From assembly GCA_963716445.1 (NCBI GenBank), contig OY970313.1, positions 2,418,001-2,482,000 of the forward strand: a stretch of 64,000 bases of DNA. The letters are read 5' to 3'. A program made the translations under genes and the position numbers. Below, piece by piece: positions 6,807 to 15,240 of the stretch (position 1 is the stretch's first letter; every line of letters starts with the position of its first letter). This DNA comes from JAAYBF01 sp963716445. Its GTDB lineage: Bacteria > Actinomycetota > Thermoleophilia > Solirubrobacterales > Thermoleophilaceae. Below the pieces are notes generated by a model that searched no databases, was not told the origin of the DNA, and saw only the letters and a program-made list of their open reading frames with translations.

Positions 6807-9800
6807 TTACGGATCGAGGCCCTGGCGTCTGCGCTCGGCCTCGGCGTCATTGCGCCGTGCGTCGTGCTCGTAGCCCTGCGCGATAGCTCGGAGAACGGCG
6901 GCGGTTCGCGGCCACTCGTCCGCGAACCGTTCGGCGGCGGCCTGGTATTTGGCTGCTAGCTCCCGCTCCTGGTGACCACCGTCCTCTGGACCGCGCGAGG
7001 TCGCGCCGCGCTTGTTGTAGACCTCGGTTTGGAGTCCGTTCTCGATTTCGTCGTTCTGCAGATCCTCAAGAAGGTCGCGGACCTCAAGTGGAGGCCAGCC
7101 GCCATCGGGATCGGCGGGGGAGTGCGCGAGCGCATGACCAATATGTAGCTCGCCGACCGTTTGACGATCAACGTCCCCCAGCCGTTCGAGCGCTTCGGCT
7201 ACCCAAGCGCGCAGTGCATCCGCATCAAGCGTTCCTTCATCGGTGCGGCCAGGCGTGGATTTCCAAGTCGACAAGAGGCGATAGGCGTTGTTCGCGATCC
7301 CCTTCTCATCCTCTGAGAGGGTGGGCGCGTCTTGGTCGCGTGCTGATCGAGGCCGATAGATCGTCGATATGGCCTCGACGAAGAATGCTGGGTCGGTAGC
7401 AAGGAGCTGGTGCAGCGTAGGAACCTCGGCGTCATAGCCAAGCGCGGCTAGGTAGCCCCACTCAAGGTGGGCTACTCGCTCCCAACCAACGGTGCCCTTG
7501 TGATTCTCCAAATGATCGAAGAGCGTGCTGAAGTCATGCTGCGATAGCGCTCTAGCCTCCGGGTCGTCTTGTCCGCGGGCGAGGAACCCCTCTAGGGCGT
7601 CGGCGATCAGCGCGGCGTATTCGTCCTCGTCCTCCTTGCGCGATCTCAGATAAAGACTTAGCCCATCCAGGGCGACCGCGAAGCGCTCGACGCCCATCAA
7701 GCGCCGAGCGACCTCCGTGATATGAGGAAAGTCCTGGCCGAGTCCGTGTGGGTAGAAGGCACGCCAGTAGAGATCGGCGACCTCTGGACCGTGGGCATCT
7801 GCGGCTTCCCAGGACTTCGGGAAGTCCCGCGTTAACCGAAGCAGCCGGGCACGCTGCAAAGGGGAGAGGCGCTTTCGGGCCAGCTGCCTATCCAGCCACT
7901 CCCAGCCCTTGTCGTCAAACCGCTTCGTGAAGTAGCCCCACGCAAAGTCTGATTCCTTGCCGCTGTCCTGGCCCAGCATCGGGATGCAGCGTGCCTCGTA
8001 CCTGGCGCCCTTGACGCTGGCTGTGGCAGCACCGACTAAGCCAGGCACACCGCCCTCGTCATGGACCACACGCAGTACGCCGTCGAAGCCCTCCTCCCTA
8101 TCAATGGCTCGGATGGCTTGTCGGCGCCGCTTGTCCAGCGCCTCTGTGTAGTCGGCACGGCCGTCTCTTCGTCGGCTCTTGTCACCCAGCTCCGGCATAT
8201 GCTCGGTGAACAACCACGCGAGACGAGCGGAGGGTCGCGAAGGCGCGACGGCATCCTCAATCTCGGCAAACTTGCGCAGCTCTGTCTCAGGAAGGGCCCA
8301 GTCGGTATCTGCATACTCGCGGTGCCTCCCAATCAGGCTGCGCAAGCAAGCCCACAACTCCTGCTGTCCATCGGACTTGAGCGAGCCCGCTGCCACGCGA
8401 GCCACGAGCTCGTCTCGGATCGTGGCCCGATCATCAGGGGGAAGGTCCGTTCCTTCCTCGAGCAGCTTCGTCCATCGCTTGGGATCGTCGCCGGCGTCTT
8501 CAACCAATCGCTGAACCAGCTCACGCAAGAACGCCCAGTACTCCGCGTACGTAACGGTGGACTGCTTGGGCGGCTTCCAATCCCGAAACCGTGGAGCGTG
8601 GGTCGGGTGATGAACCGCATGAGACTCAGGCAGGAGGCCGATCATGAAGCGCCACGCGATCGCTTCCTCACTCCGGCGAAGACGGTCGATGACCTTCAAC
8701 CTTCTGTCCACGGTGGCTGTGTTGTCGGGATGCCACGGGCAGTAGATCGCGAGCAAGCTGTTGAAGGGTCGGTTACTCCAAGTCCCGCCAGGATCGATTG
8801 CTGCGAGGCGTGCCAGAAGGGCGACCGCATCCCCAAAGTGATCTGAGGACCACGCCAGATTCTCAAGCGCCCAGAGCAGACCGGTATGCGACGGTGTCCC
8901 TCCGAAGATGCCAGGGCTCTCGCGATCTGTGAAAAGAGCGGCGAGGAGCGGTTGCTTCCCCTTTAGTCCGCTCCGTACCGCCGCCAGGAACGCATCGGGT
9001 GCGGCCTCAGCCAACAGCGGCAGGTCGTAAGAAAGGGACGCCCACAGCCGACACGACGCATCGTCGTTCGCTTCCGCCAGGAGTTCACGCACCAAGTAGG
9101 AAGCCCACTCCGGTCCAGTGAGGCTCCCTATCTCAACCGACTCCCCTTGAGATCCGAGCAGCGCGAGCGTCGTCAACAACCCTCGCCGCAAGTCGCTGGA
9201 GTACGACCGGACCTTGCCCTCCAAGCCAGCGCGCCAACGCTCGTCCTCGGGTAGCTCTAGCGCGGGATCGCGCTCCAGGAAGACATCCTTGATGCACTGC
9301 TGAAACCGCGTGAGGTCAGACTCGTTGAGGGTCCGTCGAAGCTGCAACCAGGCATCGAAGGCCGAAACCAGCGCCCAGGTGCGGCCAACCTTGGCCAGCA
9401 GCGGGTCCTCGCTCGACAGCAGCTGAGCCAAATCCTCGTACAGCGTCTCGCTCTCGTCGCCTGTGAGCAACACCAACACTTGTTGATCGCCCTCGGTGCC
9501 CTCATTCCACCCGCCTGCCAGGAGCGCACCCCGGATCGTTCGACTGACCGCAGGCGCGGCCCATCCCGGCTGATCTAGCTCGCGCTTGTTGGCAAGGTTG
9601 CGACGTAGCGCCACGAGACTGCGACGCGCAAGGCGGCCACCTGCATCAGCCCGTCGATCATCCTCAATCCCTGCCTCCTTGAGAACCTCGGTCGCGGCAC
9701 CGGCATCGATTGGAGGCAACTCAATATCTGCGCCCGATCCCGTCGTCACGGGTACGAGGACGTGATGATTCGACGCCGACGTCGCCTCCTGAGCCACCTC

Positions 9801-10616
9801 TTTGCGAGGGATCAATACGAGAGGGTTGGCCTGAGACTGCAACGACCGCCAAGTGGCGCGATCATCGACCAGGGCCGTTTGTGACAGGAGGCGTCCACCG
9901 TCGCTCTCAGCCGCCCGTTTCGCCACCGCCAGAATGAAGGCGATCGTCTCCTGAACGCTTCCAGCTTTGACGGTCGTGATTTGCGGACGACTCGCCAGAG
10001 CGTTTCTCAGCGCCTCTTCCGCACTCTCGCGTCCAGCCAACACAAGTGATGGAGGAAGCGCAGGCGTCGTCGCCGTTGACCAGCTATGCCACCACGACTC
10101 AGCCGGTATCAACCCATAGGGGTTTAGGCCGAGGAGAGACGAAACCCAGGCGTGAGTGACTGGTGCCGCCTCAAGCCATGTCTCGATGTCGTCGACGCCG
10201 TAGGCGCGGACACCGCGCCAGCGTCCTTCTTGCGCTCGATCTTTCGCCCATGCTGCTCGTTGCTGCCAGCGTCGAAGAGAACCGGCGATGTACGTGCAGT
10301 CCTCTGTGGGCGACCCGTCCGGCGTCGACGTGCGCTTCACGTAGTCGCGGTTGGCCTTCTTGCCAGGTGCCTTCGCCGTCGAAAGCTCCCACAGGGAAAG
10401 TCCGACGGGAACGAACGGGGTCTCTTCGGTAGCTCGAACCGTGCCGTCCCATCCGCCTGCGTCGACGCCCTCGCCAGCTGGAAAACCTAGTTGGACGACG
10501 CCGCGACCGGTCTCCATGACCAGGCGGCGGATGAGTCTCGGAAGCTCGCTTCTTGGCGCAAGCGTGTCGGCCCAGCGAAGTAAGTCTTGTTGAGTAGCGA
10601 AACCAGGACGGGTCAT
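6807..10616 (-). CDS. Very large protein: nuclease-like N-terminus, degenerate NTPase region, helical C-terminus (candidate defence protein)
   Basis: A 1269-residue protein. Residues ~35-100 carry a PD-(D/E)xK-like pattern: GGWDG with D57, then VGLSLWELST with E77 and a basic stretch KK...DYVKR. Residues ~190-400 look like a degenerate STAND-type NTPase: a glycine-poor P-loop-like strand-loop-helix (TTVKAGSVQETIAFI) and a hydrophobic strand (NPLVLIP) in the Walker B position. The remaining ~850 residues are mostly amphipathic helices, suggesting a solenoid sensor. There are no transmembrane segments. ATG 10616 follows GAGAAAG; an upstream extension is not credible. It is lower in GC than its neighbours and beside a tRNA-linked repeat. 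A single-gene defence role is inference from architecture and location. Confidence 0.75.
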   Translation of the reverse strand: MTRPGFATQQDLLRWADTLAPRSELPRLIRRLVMETGRGVVQLGFPAGEGVDAGGWDGTVRATEETPFVPVGLSLWELSTAKAPGKKANRDYVKRTSTPDGSPTEDCTYIAGSLRRWQQRAAWAKDRAQEGRWRGVRAYGVDDIETWLEAAPVTHAWVSSLLGLNPYGLIPAESWWHSWSTATTPALPPSLVLAGRESAEEALRNALASRPQITTVKAGSVQETIAFILAVAKRAAESDGGRLLSQTALVDDRATWRSLQSQANPLVLIPRKEVAQEATSASNHHVLVPVTTGSGADIELPPIDAGAATEVLKEAGIEDDRRADAGGRLARRSLVALRRNLANKRELDQPGWAAPAVSRTIRGALLAGGWNEGTEGDQQVLVLLTGDESETLYEDLAQLLSSEDPLLAKVGRTWALVSAFDAWLQLRRTLNESDLTRFQQCIKDVFLERDPALELPEDERWRAGLEGKVRSYSSDLRRGLLTTLALLGSQGESVEIGSLTGPEWASYLVRELLAEANDDASCRLWASLSYDLPLLAEAAPDAFLAAVRSGLKGKQPLLAALFTDRESPGIFGGTPSHTGLLWALENLAWSSDHFGDAVALLARLAAIDPGGTWSNRPFNSLLAIYCPWHPDNTATVDRRLKVIDRLRRSEEAIAWRFMIGLLPESHAVHHPTHAPRFRDWKPPKQSTVTYAEYWAFLRELVQRLVEDAGDDPKRWTKLLEEGTDLPPDDRATIRDELVARVAAGSLKSDGQQELWACLRSLIGRHREYADTDWALPETELRKFAEIEDAVAPSRPSARLAWLFTEHMPELGDKSRRRDGRADYTEALDKRRRQAIRAIDREEGFDGVLRVVHDEGGVPGLVGAATASVKGARYEARCIPMLGQDSGKESDFAWGYFTKRFDDKGWEWLDRQLARKRLSPLQRARLLRLTRDFPKSWEAADAHGPEVADLYWRAFYPHGLGQDFPHITEVARRLMGVERFAVALDGLSLYLRSRKEDEDEYAALIADALEGFLARGQDDPEARALSQHDFSTLFDHLENHKGTVGWERVAHLEWGYLAALGYDAEVPTLHQLLATDPAFFVEAISTIYRPRSARDQDAPTLSEDEKGIANNAYRLLSTWKSTPGRTDEGTLDADALRAWVAEALERLGDVDRQTVGELHIGHALAHSPADPDGGWPPLEVRDLLEDLQNDEIENGLQTEVYNKRGATSRGPEDGGHQERELAAKYQAAAERFADEWPRTAAVLRAIAQGYEHDARRNDAEAERRRQGLDP

Positions 10617-10710
10617 CTTTCTCAGTATCGGAGGACCAGCGGATGCCGTCGAGGCCCACACCTTGACCGCGCACGATAGGCAGCGCCAGCGTCCCGGCCC
10701 TCTGTAAAGC

Positions 10711-10740
10711 GCCCCCGACCGCGTAAGGGCGGCCGGGGGC
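10711..10740. other. GC-rich hairpin between divergent genes
   Basis: GCCCCCG pairs with CGGGGGC, and inside this CCGC pairs with GCGG, with a 6-base loop. There is no following T run on the plus strand. It lies at the junction between the lower-GC island and the next gene block; it might insulate transcription or mark a boundary. Confidence 0.45.
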
Positions 10741-10765
10741 TGATGCACAGGAGGTCGAATCTCCC

Positions 10766-11068
10766 ATGCAGGATCAGGATAGGCCGGGGCGGTTGGCTTG
10801 CGGCTGTTCGGCAGCGCCGGACAAAGAGGCCGAGCTGCTCGGCCAGTTGGAAGGGGTGGTGCTGCGCAAGTTGCTCGATCCGCCGACCCCCGAGCTTGGC
10901 GAACACTTGGACGACCTTTCGCGCGAGCTTCACAGCGAGCGGATCGTGGTGGAGGCGGTGGTGGGTCGGCTGGTTGCGGTCGGCCTCGTCACGCGGGAGG
11001 GTGATTGGGTGAAGCCTGCGCCGGTCGCGCTGCACTTCAAGCGGATCAACGCGGGGTGGGCGTCGTGA
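10766..11068 (+). CDS. Small winged-helix-like protein A
   Basis: A 100-residue protein with a predicted winged helix: LGEHLDDLSRELHSERIVVE and VVGRLVAVGLVTREGDWVKP, the second being recognition helix plus wing. It has AGGAGG 11 bases before the ATG. Its C-terminal half is clearly similar to the next gene, so the two arose by tandem duplication. The stop overlaps the next ATG by one base (TGATG), indicating translational coupling. It is probably a DNA-binding accessory regulator of this accessory block; the ligand and target are unknown. Confidence 0.7.
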   Translation: MQDQDRPGRLACGCSAAPDKEAELLGQLEGVVLRKLLDPPTPELGEHLDDLSRELHSERIVVEAVVGRLVAVGLVTREGDWVKPAPVALHFKRINAGWAS

Positions 11069-11343
11069 TGGGCGACGAGAAGCCGCGTTCTAGGTCGGAC
11101 CGCTCGCCGGATCAGGCGCTCGACGTGTGCGAGCCGGTTGTGTTGTCGCACCTGCTCAGGCCGCCGCAGGAAGGCATACGCATCCGCGAGCTCGCGGAGG
11201 AGCTGCACGATCCGCACACGATCATCGAGGCGGCGGTCGGGCGGCTGGTGGCGGGCGGGCTTGCCTACCGGGAGGGCGACGTCGTCCATCCGAGCGAAGC
11301 GGCGCGCTACTACTACCGGCTCGATCCGATGGGCTGGGCGTAG
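11068..11343 (+). CDS. Small winged-helix-like protein B (paralogue of A)
   Basis: A 91-residue protein with RIRELAEELHDPHTIIEAAV followed by GRLVAGGLAYREGDVVHP, a helix-turn-helix plus wing like gene A, and ending YRLDPMGWA against FKRINAGWAS in A. It starts one base inside the stop of gene A. It converges with the XRE gene, with 15 bases between the stops. Two coupled paralogues suggest a heterodimer; this is inference. Confidence 0.7.
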   Translation: MGDEKPRSRSDRSPDQALDVCEPVVLSHLLRPPQEGIRIRELAEELHDPHTIIEAAVGRLVAGGLAYREGDVVHPSEAARYYYRLDPMGWA

Positions 11344-11358
11344 TGGGTCCGCCCTCGC

Positions 11359-11706
11359 CTAGCGCTTCTTGTCGGTGAGGTCGGAGCGGAGGGTGGCGAT
11401 GTCCTCGCGGATGCCGTCGAGTTGATCGAGGACGGTTTGCTCGAAGCTGGCTTTGCCGGGCGAACGACCTGCGGCGCGCAGCAGGTCGTTCGCGTCGACG
11501 CCAAGCGCGGCCGCGAGCGGCGGGATCACGTCGTCGGCGGGCGGCCCTTGGTCGCCCGCCTCGATCCGCGAGAGATTGGACTGGCTCATCGGGACACGTT
11601 GGGCCAGCTCCGCCTGCGTGAGTCCCGCCGCGCGGCGGTGTCGTCGGACGAGCGCGCCGAAGGCGAGCGCGCGGTCGGTGTCTGGCTCTTGGCGCGCGCG
11701 GGGCAT
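11359..11706 (-). CDS. XRE-family transcriptional regulator
   Basis: A 115-residue protein. Residues ~15-72 form a Cro/C1 helix-turn-helix with RRAAGLTQAELAQRVPMSQS and NLSRIEAGDQGPPADD; the tail LDQLDGIREDIATLRSDL is a predicted coiled coil for dimerisation. It is divergent from the delta-60 repeat gene, and the 128-base gap between them holds a perfect 7-bp inverted repeat with further half-sites. It is therefore a likely autorepressor that may also control the exoprotein gene. Confidence 0.9.
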   Translation of the reverse strand: MPRARQEPDTDRALAFGALVRRHRRAAGLTQAELAQRVPMSQSNLSRIEAGDQGPPADDVIPPLAAALGVDANDLLRAAGRSPGKASFEQTVLDQLDGIREDIATLRSDLTDKKR

Positions 11707-11745
11707 CCACCCACGCTACGACCCGTCATAGGGGGTTCCTACGCG

Positions 11746-11764
11746 TCACCCGCATAACGGGTGA
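11746..11764. promoter_or_regulatory. Palindromic operator candidate TCACCCG-N5-CGGGTGA
   Basis: Perfect 7-bp inverted repeat around CATAA in the divergent region between the XRE gene and the delta-60 gene. Two imperfect relatives flank it: ACCCG-TCATAG-GGGGT at 11721-11736 and CCG-CATAAAA-CGGG at 11777-11790. The CATAA centre is shared with the right-hand site. The arrangement fits a dimeric XRE repressor with clustered sites. Confidence 0.6.
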
Positions 11765-11834
11765 TAACCTACTACACCGCATAAAACGGGCGGCCCGGAC
11801 ACTCCAAAACGACGGAGAAACAGGAGGCGACAAA

Positions 11835-13688
11835 GTGCGTTCAGCTGGGAGGTGGGCAGCGGTCGCTGCCCTAATGATCGGGCTGGTGGGACCCGCTGGG
11901 GTAGAGGCCGCGCCCGGCGATCTTGACGCCTCGTTCGGGACCGGGGGGAGAGTGACCACCGACCTGGGTGGCTCTGAGGACGTCCAGGCCGGGGCGCTTC
12001 AGGCGGACGGCAAGGTGGTCGTGGTCGGCGGCCGGGACGTTGGCTCGACGGCCGACTTCACGGACTTCCTCGTCGCGCGCTACACCCCGAGCGGCGCGCT
12101 CGATACCAGCTTCAGCAGCGACGGATGGGCGACGACGGACTTCCTCGGTGGGAGCGACTACGCGGCGGCGGTCGCGGTCCAGCCCGACGGCAAGATCGTG
12201 GTGGCGGGTTCGGTGTCGCCGCCGTTCGAGGGTGAGGGCGAGGGTGGAGTGGGCCTGGCGCGCTACAACGCGGACGGGTCGCTCGACACCGGCTTCTCCG
12301 GTGACGGCAAGGCCGTCGTCGTCGGCATCAGCGGAGGGCTCGGCATGGGCCTGGTGCTTCAGCCAGACGGCAAGCTCGTCATTGCGGGTTACGCCCCCGA
12401 GGACTTCACTACCAAGCTCGCGCTCGCACGCCTCGACCCGGATGGATCACTCGATACCAGCTTCTCGGGCGACGGCATCGAGGTCAGTGACGTAGGCGAC
12501 TTCTACACCCCCGTCGCCCTGGAGCGCGCCGACGACGGCAAGCTGGTGGTACTTGCCTTCGACGAGAACCTGTCCGACTACTCGGTCCTCCGCTACACGC
12601 TCGCGGGCGCGCTCGACCCGACCTTCGACGGCGACGGGGTGCGACTCGATCCGGCCCTGCTCGCGAGCGACCTCGTGACGCTCCCCGGCGGGAAGATCCT
12701 GCTCGCCGGGAGCGCGTCCGACCACAGCACCGGCTCGGACACGATGCACTTCACGCGGCTGAGCGCGGACGGCTCGCTCGATTCCACCTTCTCCGGCGAC
12801 GGCAAGCACCAGGCGGCGATGTCAGATCACGTCGTCGCGCGCTCGCTCGCGGTGCAGGCGGACGGCAAGCTGCTTGTCGGCGGCTCCTTCGGTGAGGCCG
12901 TCCACCTCGCAAACTGGCCGATGTTCGACGCCGCGGTCTTTCGCTTCAACCCGACCGGCACTCTCGACCCGACGTTCTCCGGCAACGGGGAGGCCGTCGT
13001 GGACATGGGCGGCCTCCTCGACGGCTTCGCCAGCGTGCTGCTTCAAGACGACGACAAGATCGTCGGGGTAGGGCCGAGCTACACCGAGAACGGGGCAAAC
13101 TTCTTCGACATCGCGGTCGCCCGCCTCCACGGCGGCGGCCCGCCACCCGACACCACGCCGCCGGACACGACGATCACAAGCGGTCCCGGCGCGACCACGA
13201 CCGACCCAGCGGCCACGTTCCAGTTCGCCTCGTCGGAGGCCGGCTCGAGCTTCGCCTGCCGCGTCGACGGAGCCGCGCCCGCGCCCTGCGGATCGCCGCA
13301 CACCACGGCGGCGCTCACCGCCGGGGCGCACACCTTCGACGTCCGCGCCACCGATCCGGCCGGAAACACCGACCCCACACCCGCCACCTACTCGTTCAGC
13401 GTGACCGCGTCCGCGCCTACCCCGCCGCCTCCGGCACCCCCGCCCGCGTCGCCCATTGGCCCCAGCTCGCCGACCCCGCCCGCGAATCCTTCGAAGTCCC
13501 AAGTCAGCCGGGCCTGCACAACCGCGCGCTCAGTGACAGCCCGCGCCACGCGGCGGCTCGCCAAGGCGCAGAAGCAACTACGCCGCGCCACGCGACCGGC
13601 GGCCAAGCGACGACTGCGGAAGGTCGTCACGAAGCGGAAGGTCGCGCTGCGAAAGGCGAAGCGATCCATGCGCCGCGCGTGCGGCTAG
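11835..13688 (+). CDS. Secreted delta-60 repeat protein with Ig-like domain
   Basis: A 617-residue exoprotein. GTG start with AGGAGG eight bases before it. Residues 1-26 are a signal peptide ending VEAAPG. Residues ~28-430 consist of repeated ~55-residue units with DGKVVVVG, ARYTPSGALDTSFSSDG and similar, the delta-60 repeat that folds as a beta-propeller-like array. Residues ~435-520 form an Ig-like domain (TPPDTTITSGPG ... HTFDVRATDPAGN), followed by a Pro-rich linker and a very basic Lys/Arg tail with two cysteines. The basic tail may bind wall polymers or DNA. Possible adhesin; function unproven. Confidence 0.85.
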   Translation: MRSAGRWAAVAALMIGLVGPAGVEAAPGDLDASFGTGGRVTTDLGGSEDVQAGALQADGKVVVVGGRDVGSTADFTDFLVARYTPSGALDTSFSSDGWATTDFLGGSDYAAAVAVQPDGKIVVAGSVSPPFEGEGEGGVGLARYNADGSLDTGFSGDGKAVVVGISGGLGMGLVLQPDGKLVIAGYAPEDFTTKLALARLDPDGSLDTSFSGDGIEVSDVGDFYTPVALERADDGKLVVLAFDENLSDYSVLRYTLAGALDPTFDGDGVRLDPALLASDLVTLPGGKILLAGSASDHSTGSDTMHFTRLSADGSLDSTFSGDGKHQAAMSDHVVARSLAVQADGKLLVGGSFGEAVHLANWPMFDAAVFRFNPTGTLDPTFSGNGEAVVDMGGLLDGFASVLLQDDDKIVGVGPSYTENGANFFDIAVARLHGGGPPPDTTPPDTTITSGPGATTTDPAATFQFASSEAGSSFACRVDGAAPAPCGSPHTTAALTAGAHTFDVRATDPAGNTDPTPATYSFSVTASAPTPPPPAPPPASPIGPSSPTPPANPSKSQVSRACTTARSVTARATRRLAKAQKQLRRATRPAAKRRLRKVVTKRKVALRKAKRSMRRACG

Positions 13689-13703
13689 GACACACAAAGA
13701 AGA

Positions 13704-13740
13704 AGCCTCGTCGCGGGTAGGTGAGGGTTGCGACGAGGCT
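13704..13740 (+). terminator. Terminator-like hairpin after delta-60 gene
   Basis: Perfect 11-bp stem AGCCTCGTCGC/GCGACGAGGCT with a 15-base loop, 15 bp after the stop codon. There is no clear T run, so it may terminate weakly or stabilise the mRNA end. Confidence 0.6.
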
Positions 13741-13754
13741 GACGAAGTGGAAGC

Positions 13755-13797
13755 GTGATCCGCGGTTGAAGGCGATTTAGAAGCCTTGGTGGATCAC
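13755..13797 (-). terminator. Two-part hairpin at the end of the ThiF operon
   Basis: Outer stem GTGATCC/GGATCAC and inner stem AAGGC/GCCTT. It lies 41 bp past the end of the leftward 93-residue gene, facing the hairpin of the converging delta-60 gene. Confidence 0.45.
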
Positions 13798-13837
13798 GGG
13801 GCTGGGCCGACGCCCGAACGAGGTAGGCCCGTTCGTC

Positions 13838-14119
13838 TTAGGAGTGGTGCTCGAAGTGGGTGCGCCATATCTGGCGGAGGATGAGAACCGTGACGAGGAC
13901 GCTGCCGACCAGGATTCCTGCTTGCCAGAGCTCGCGGCCAATGGCATCGGCTCCGGTGGCGTCGGCGAGGTAGCCAAGCGTGCAGAGGCCGGCCGCAATG
14001 ATGAGCGTCTTGCCGACCCAGGAGCGCGCGGTAAACCAGAAGCGCAGCCGCCAGGCGAGCCAGCGGAGCAGCCGTAGCGTCCAGTCGATCAAGCGGTCGC
14101 TGATGCGCTGGACGGTCAT
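13838..14119 (-). CDS. Small two-TM membrane protein in ThiF operon
   Basis: A 93-residue protein. The N-terminus (residues 1-35) is amphipathic and rich in Trp, Arg and Leu. Two hydrophobic stretches follow, around TLIIAAGLCTLGYLA and GILVGSVLVTVLILRQI, and the tail is HFEHHS. The ATG overlaps the ThiF stop codon (ATGA), so it is co-translated with the ThiF-like protein, which itself ends in a membrane segment. The pair probably act together at the membrane. No known family recognised. Confidence 0.7.
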   Translation of the reverse strand: MTVQRISDRLIDWTLRLLRWLAWRLRFWFTARSWVGKTLIIAAGLCTLGYLADATGADAIGRELWQAGILVGSVLVTVLILRQIWRTHFEHHS

Positions 14120-15183
14120 GGCTGTATGTCCATCCCGAGCGCCTTCGCGATTACCAATGCCAACACCACGGCAAAGACGACGAGCCAGGGGTCGCCGTCG
14201 CTATCGGGCGCGTCCGGTGCCGTCGCCGGCGGCGTGGATCGGCGCGCAGGCTGTGGCGCGACGGCGCGACGGGGCCTTCTAGCGGTCGGACCCCGCCGCT
14301 GGGCTGGAGAGCCGCCGCAGTCGGGACAGTCGGAGAGCCAGTCTGGGAAAAGGCCCCGGGTGCCGCTGATTTGCCCGTCGAGGTCTGCCGACCCTGGCTC
14401 GCTGACCATGAACAGTGTCCGGGGGCGCGGTGGGCCGGGCGGCCGCCCGTTGCCAGTCGGGGCGTAGAGGCGGGCGTAAGGGCTCGCCGGGTCGAGCAGG
14501 CCAAGGCTGAGCCGGATGGTGAGGTCAATCGTCGGTGCCATGTCCGTTCCGAGCGCGATCGCGCCTCGTACCCGGTTGTCAGCATCGCGCCAGTTTGTCC
14601 AGCACCGAAAACAGGGCGTGCGGTGCTGTCCGAGTGAGACGAAGACCTCGCCACGGTTGGCGGCCTCGTCCACCCCGGGGAAGACGGCCGGGACGTCGCG
14701 CGCGAGCGCGCGACGGTTGACCCGCTGCTGGACGCGCAGATCGTCGGTCGCGGCGATCACCAGATCACACCCGTCGAGTAAGTGGTCGAGTGCCGCGTTC
14801 GTAAGGCGCGTCGTTAGGTGGCGGGGCACGTGCTCGACCTCTACCCAGGGCGTTTGTCGCTCGAGGAGTGCCCTCAGTGCAAACGCTTTGTTCTCGCCGA
14901 CGTCGTCGGCGCCCAAGATGTGGCGGACGACATGCCCGGCGTCGAGGCGCTTGCCATCGACTAGCACTAGTGCGCCGACGCCTGAGCGCGCCAGTGCGAC
15001 GGCCAGGTGTGACCCGACGCTTCCAACGCCGATGATCGCGACCTTCATCCGCTGAAGCAGATCAGTGTCGATCCGACCCGCGATACGCACAAACAGGTCC
15101 GGCGGGATCGCCGCGGGCGGGCCACTCCCTCCACTGGTGGTGCGGTTGAGCCGGGCGGGCCGGCGGGTTTCTGTCGTCGTCAT
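14116..15183 (-). CDS. ThiF/E1-like adenylyltransferase with C-terminal membrane anchor
   Basis: A 355-residue protein. Residues ~46-190 form the E1-type nucleotide-binding fold: GVGSVG at 52-57, LVDGKRLD, R87 and the K99 of GENKA in the ATP-contacting positions, and LVIAATDD before the catalytic loop. Two cysteine pairs, C191/C194 and C286/C289, make a zinc site. No obvious thioester cysteine is visible in the crossover loop, so it looks more like an adenylating MoeB/MccB-type enzyme than a ubiquitin-style E1. Residues ~300-330 are a Pro/Ala linker and ~333-350 a transmembrane helix, which is unusual for this family. The ATG follows GGAGGGG. Substrate unknown; the upstream 64-residue protein is a candidate. 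Confidence 0.82.
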   Translation of the reverse strand: MTTTETRRPARLNRTTSGGSGPPAAIPPDLFVRIAGRIDTDLLQRMKVAIIGVGSVGSHLAVALARSGVGALVLVDGKRLDAGHVVRHILGADDVGENKAFALRALLERQTPWVEVEHVPRHLTTRLTNAALDHLLDGCDLVIAATDDLRVQQRVNRRALARDVPAVFPGVDEAANRGEVFVSLGQHRTPCFRCWTNWRDADNRVRGAIALGTDMAPTIDLTIRLSLGLLDPASPYARLYAPTGNGRPPGPPRPRTLFMVSEPGSADLDGQISGTRGLFPDWLSDCPDCGGSPAQRRGPTARRPRRAVAPQPARRSTPPATAPDAPDSDGDPWLVVFAVVLALVIAKALGMDIQP

Positions 15184-15203
15184 TCCTAACCCCTCCGAAG
15201 GAA

Positions 15204-15232
15204 GGAGGCCGGGCCGACGCGACCCGGCCTCC
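15204..15232 (-). terminator. Hairpin between 64-aa gene and ThiF gene
   Basis: Perfect 10-bp stem GGAGGCCGGG/CCCGGCCTCC with a 9-base loop, followed on the minus strand by TTCCTTCGG and then the ThiF ribosome site. As a partial terminator it would give more of the small upstream protein than of ThiF, as expected if that protein is the substrate. This reading is inference. Confidence 0.6.
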
Positions 15233-15240
15233 CCGTTGCG

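Noticed and set aside
10743..11012. Alternative ATG 10743 frame overlapping winged-helix gene A
   Set aside because: Trp/Arg/Ser-rich shadow; ATG 10766 gives a protein clearly similar to its neighbour.
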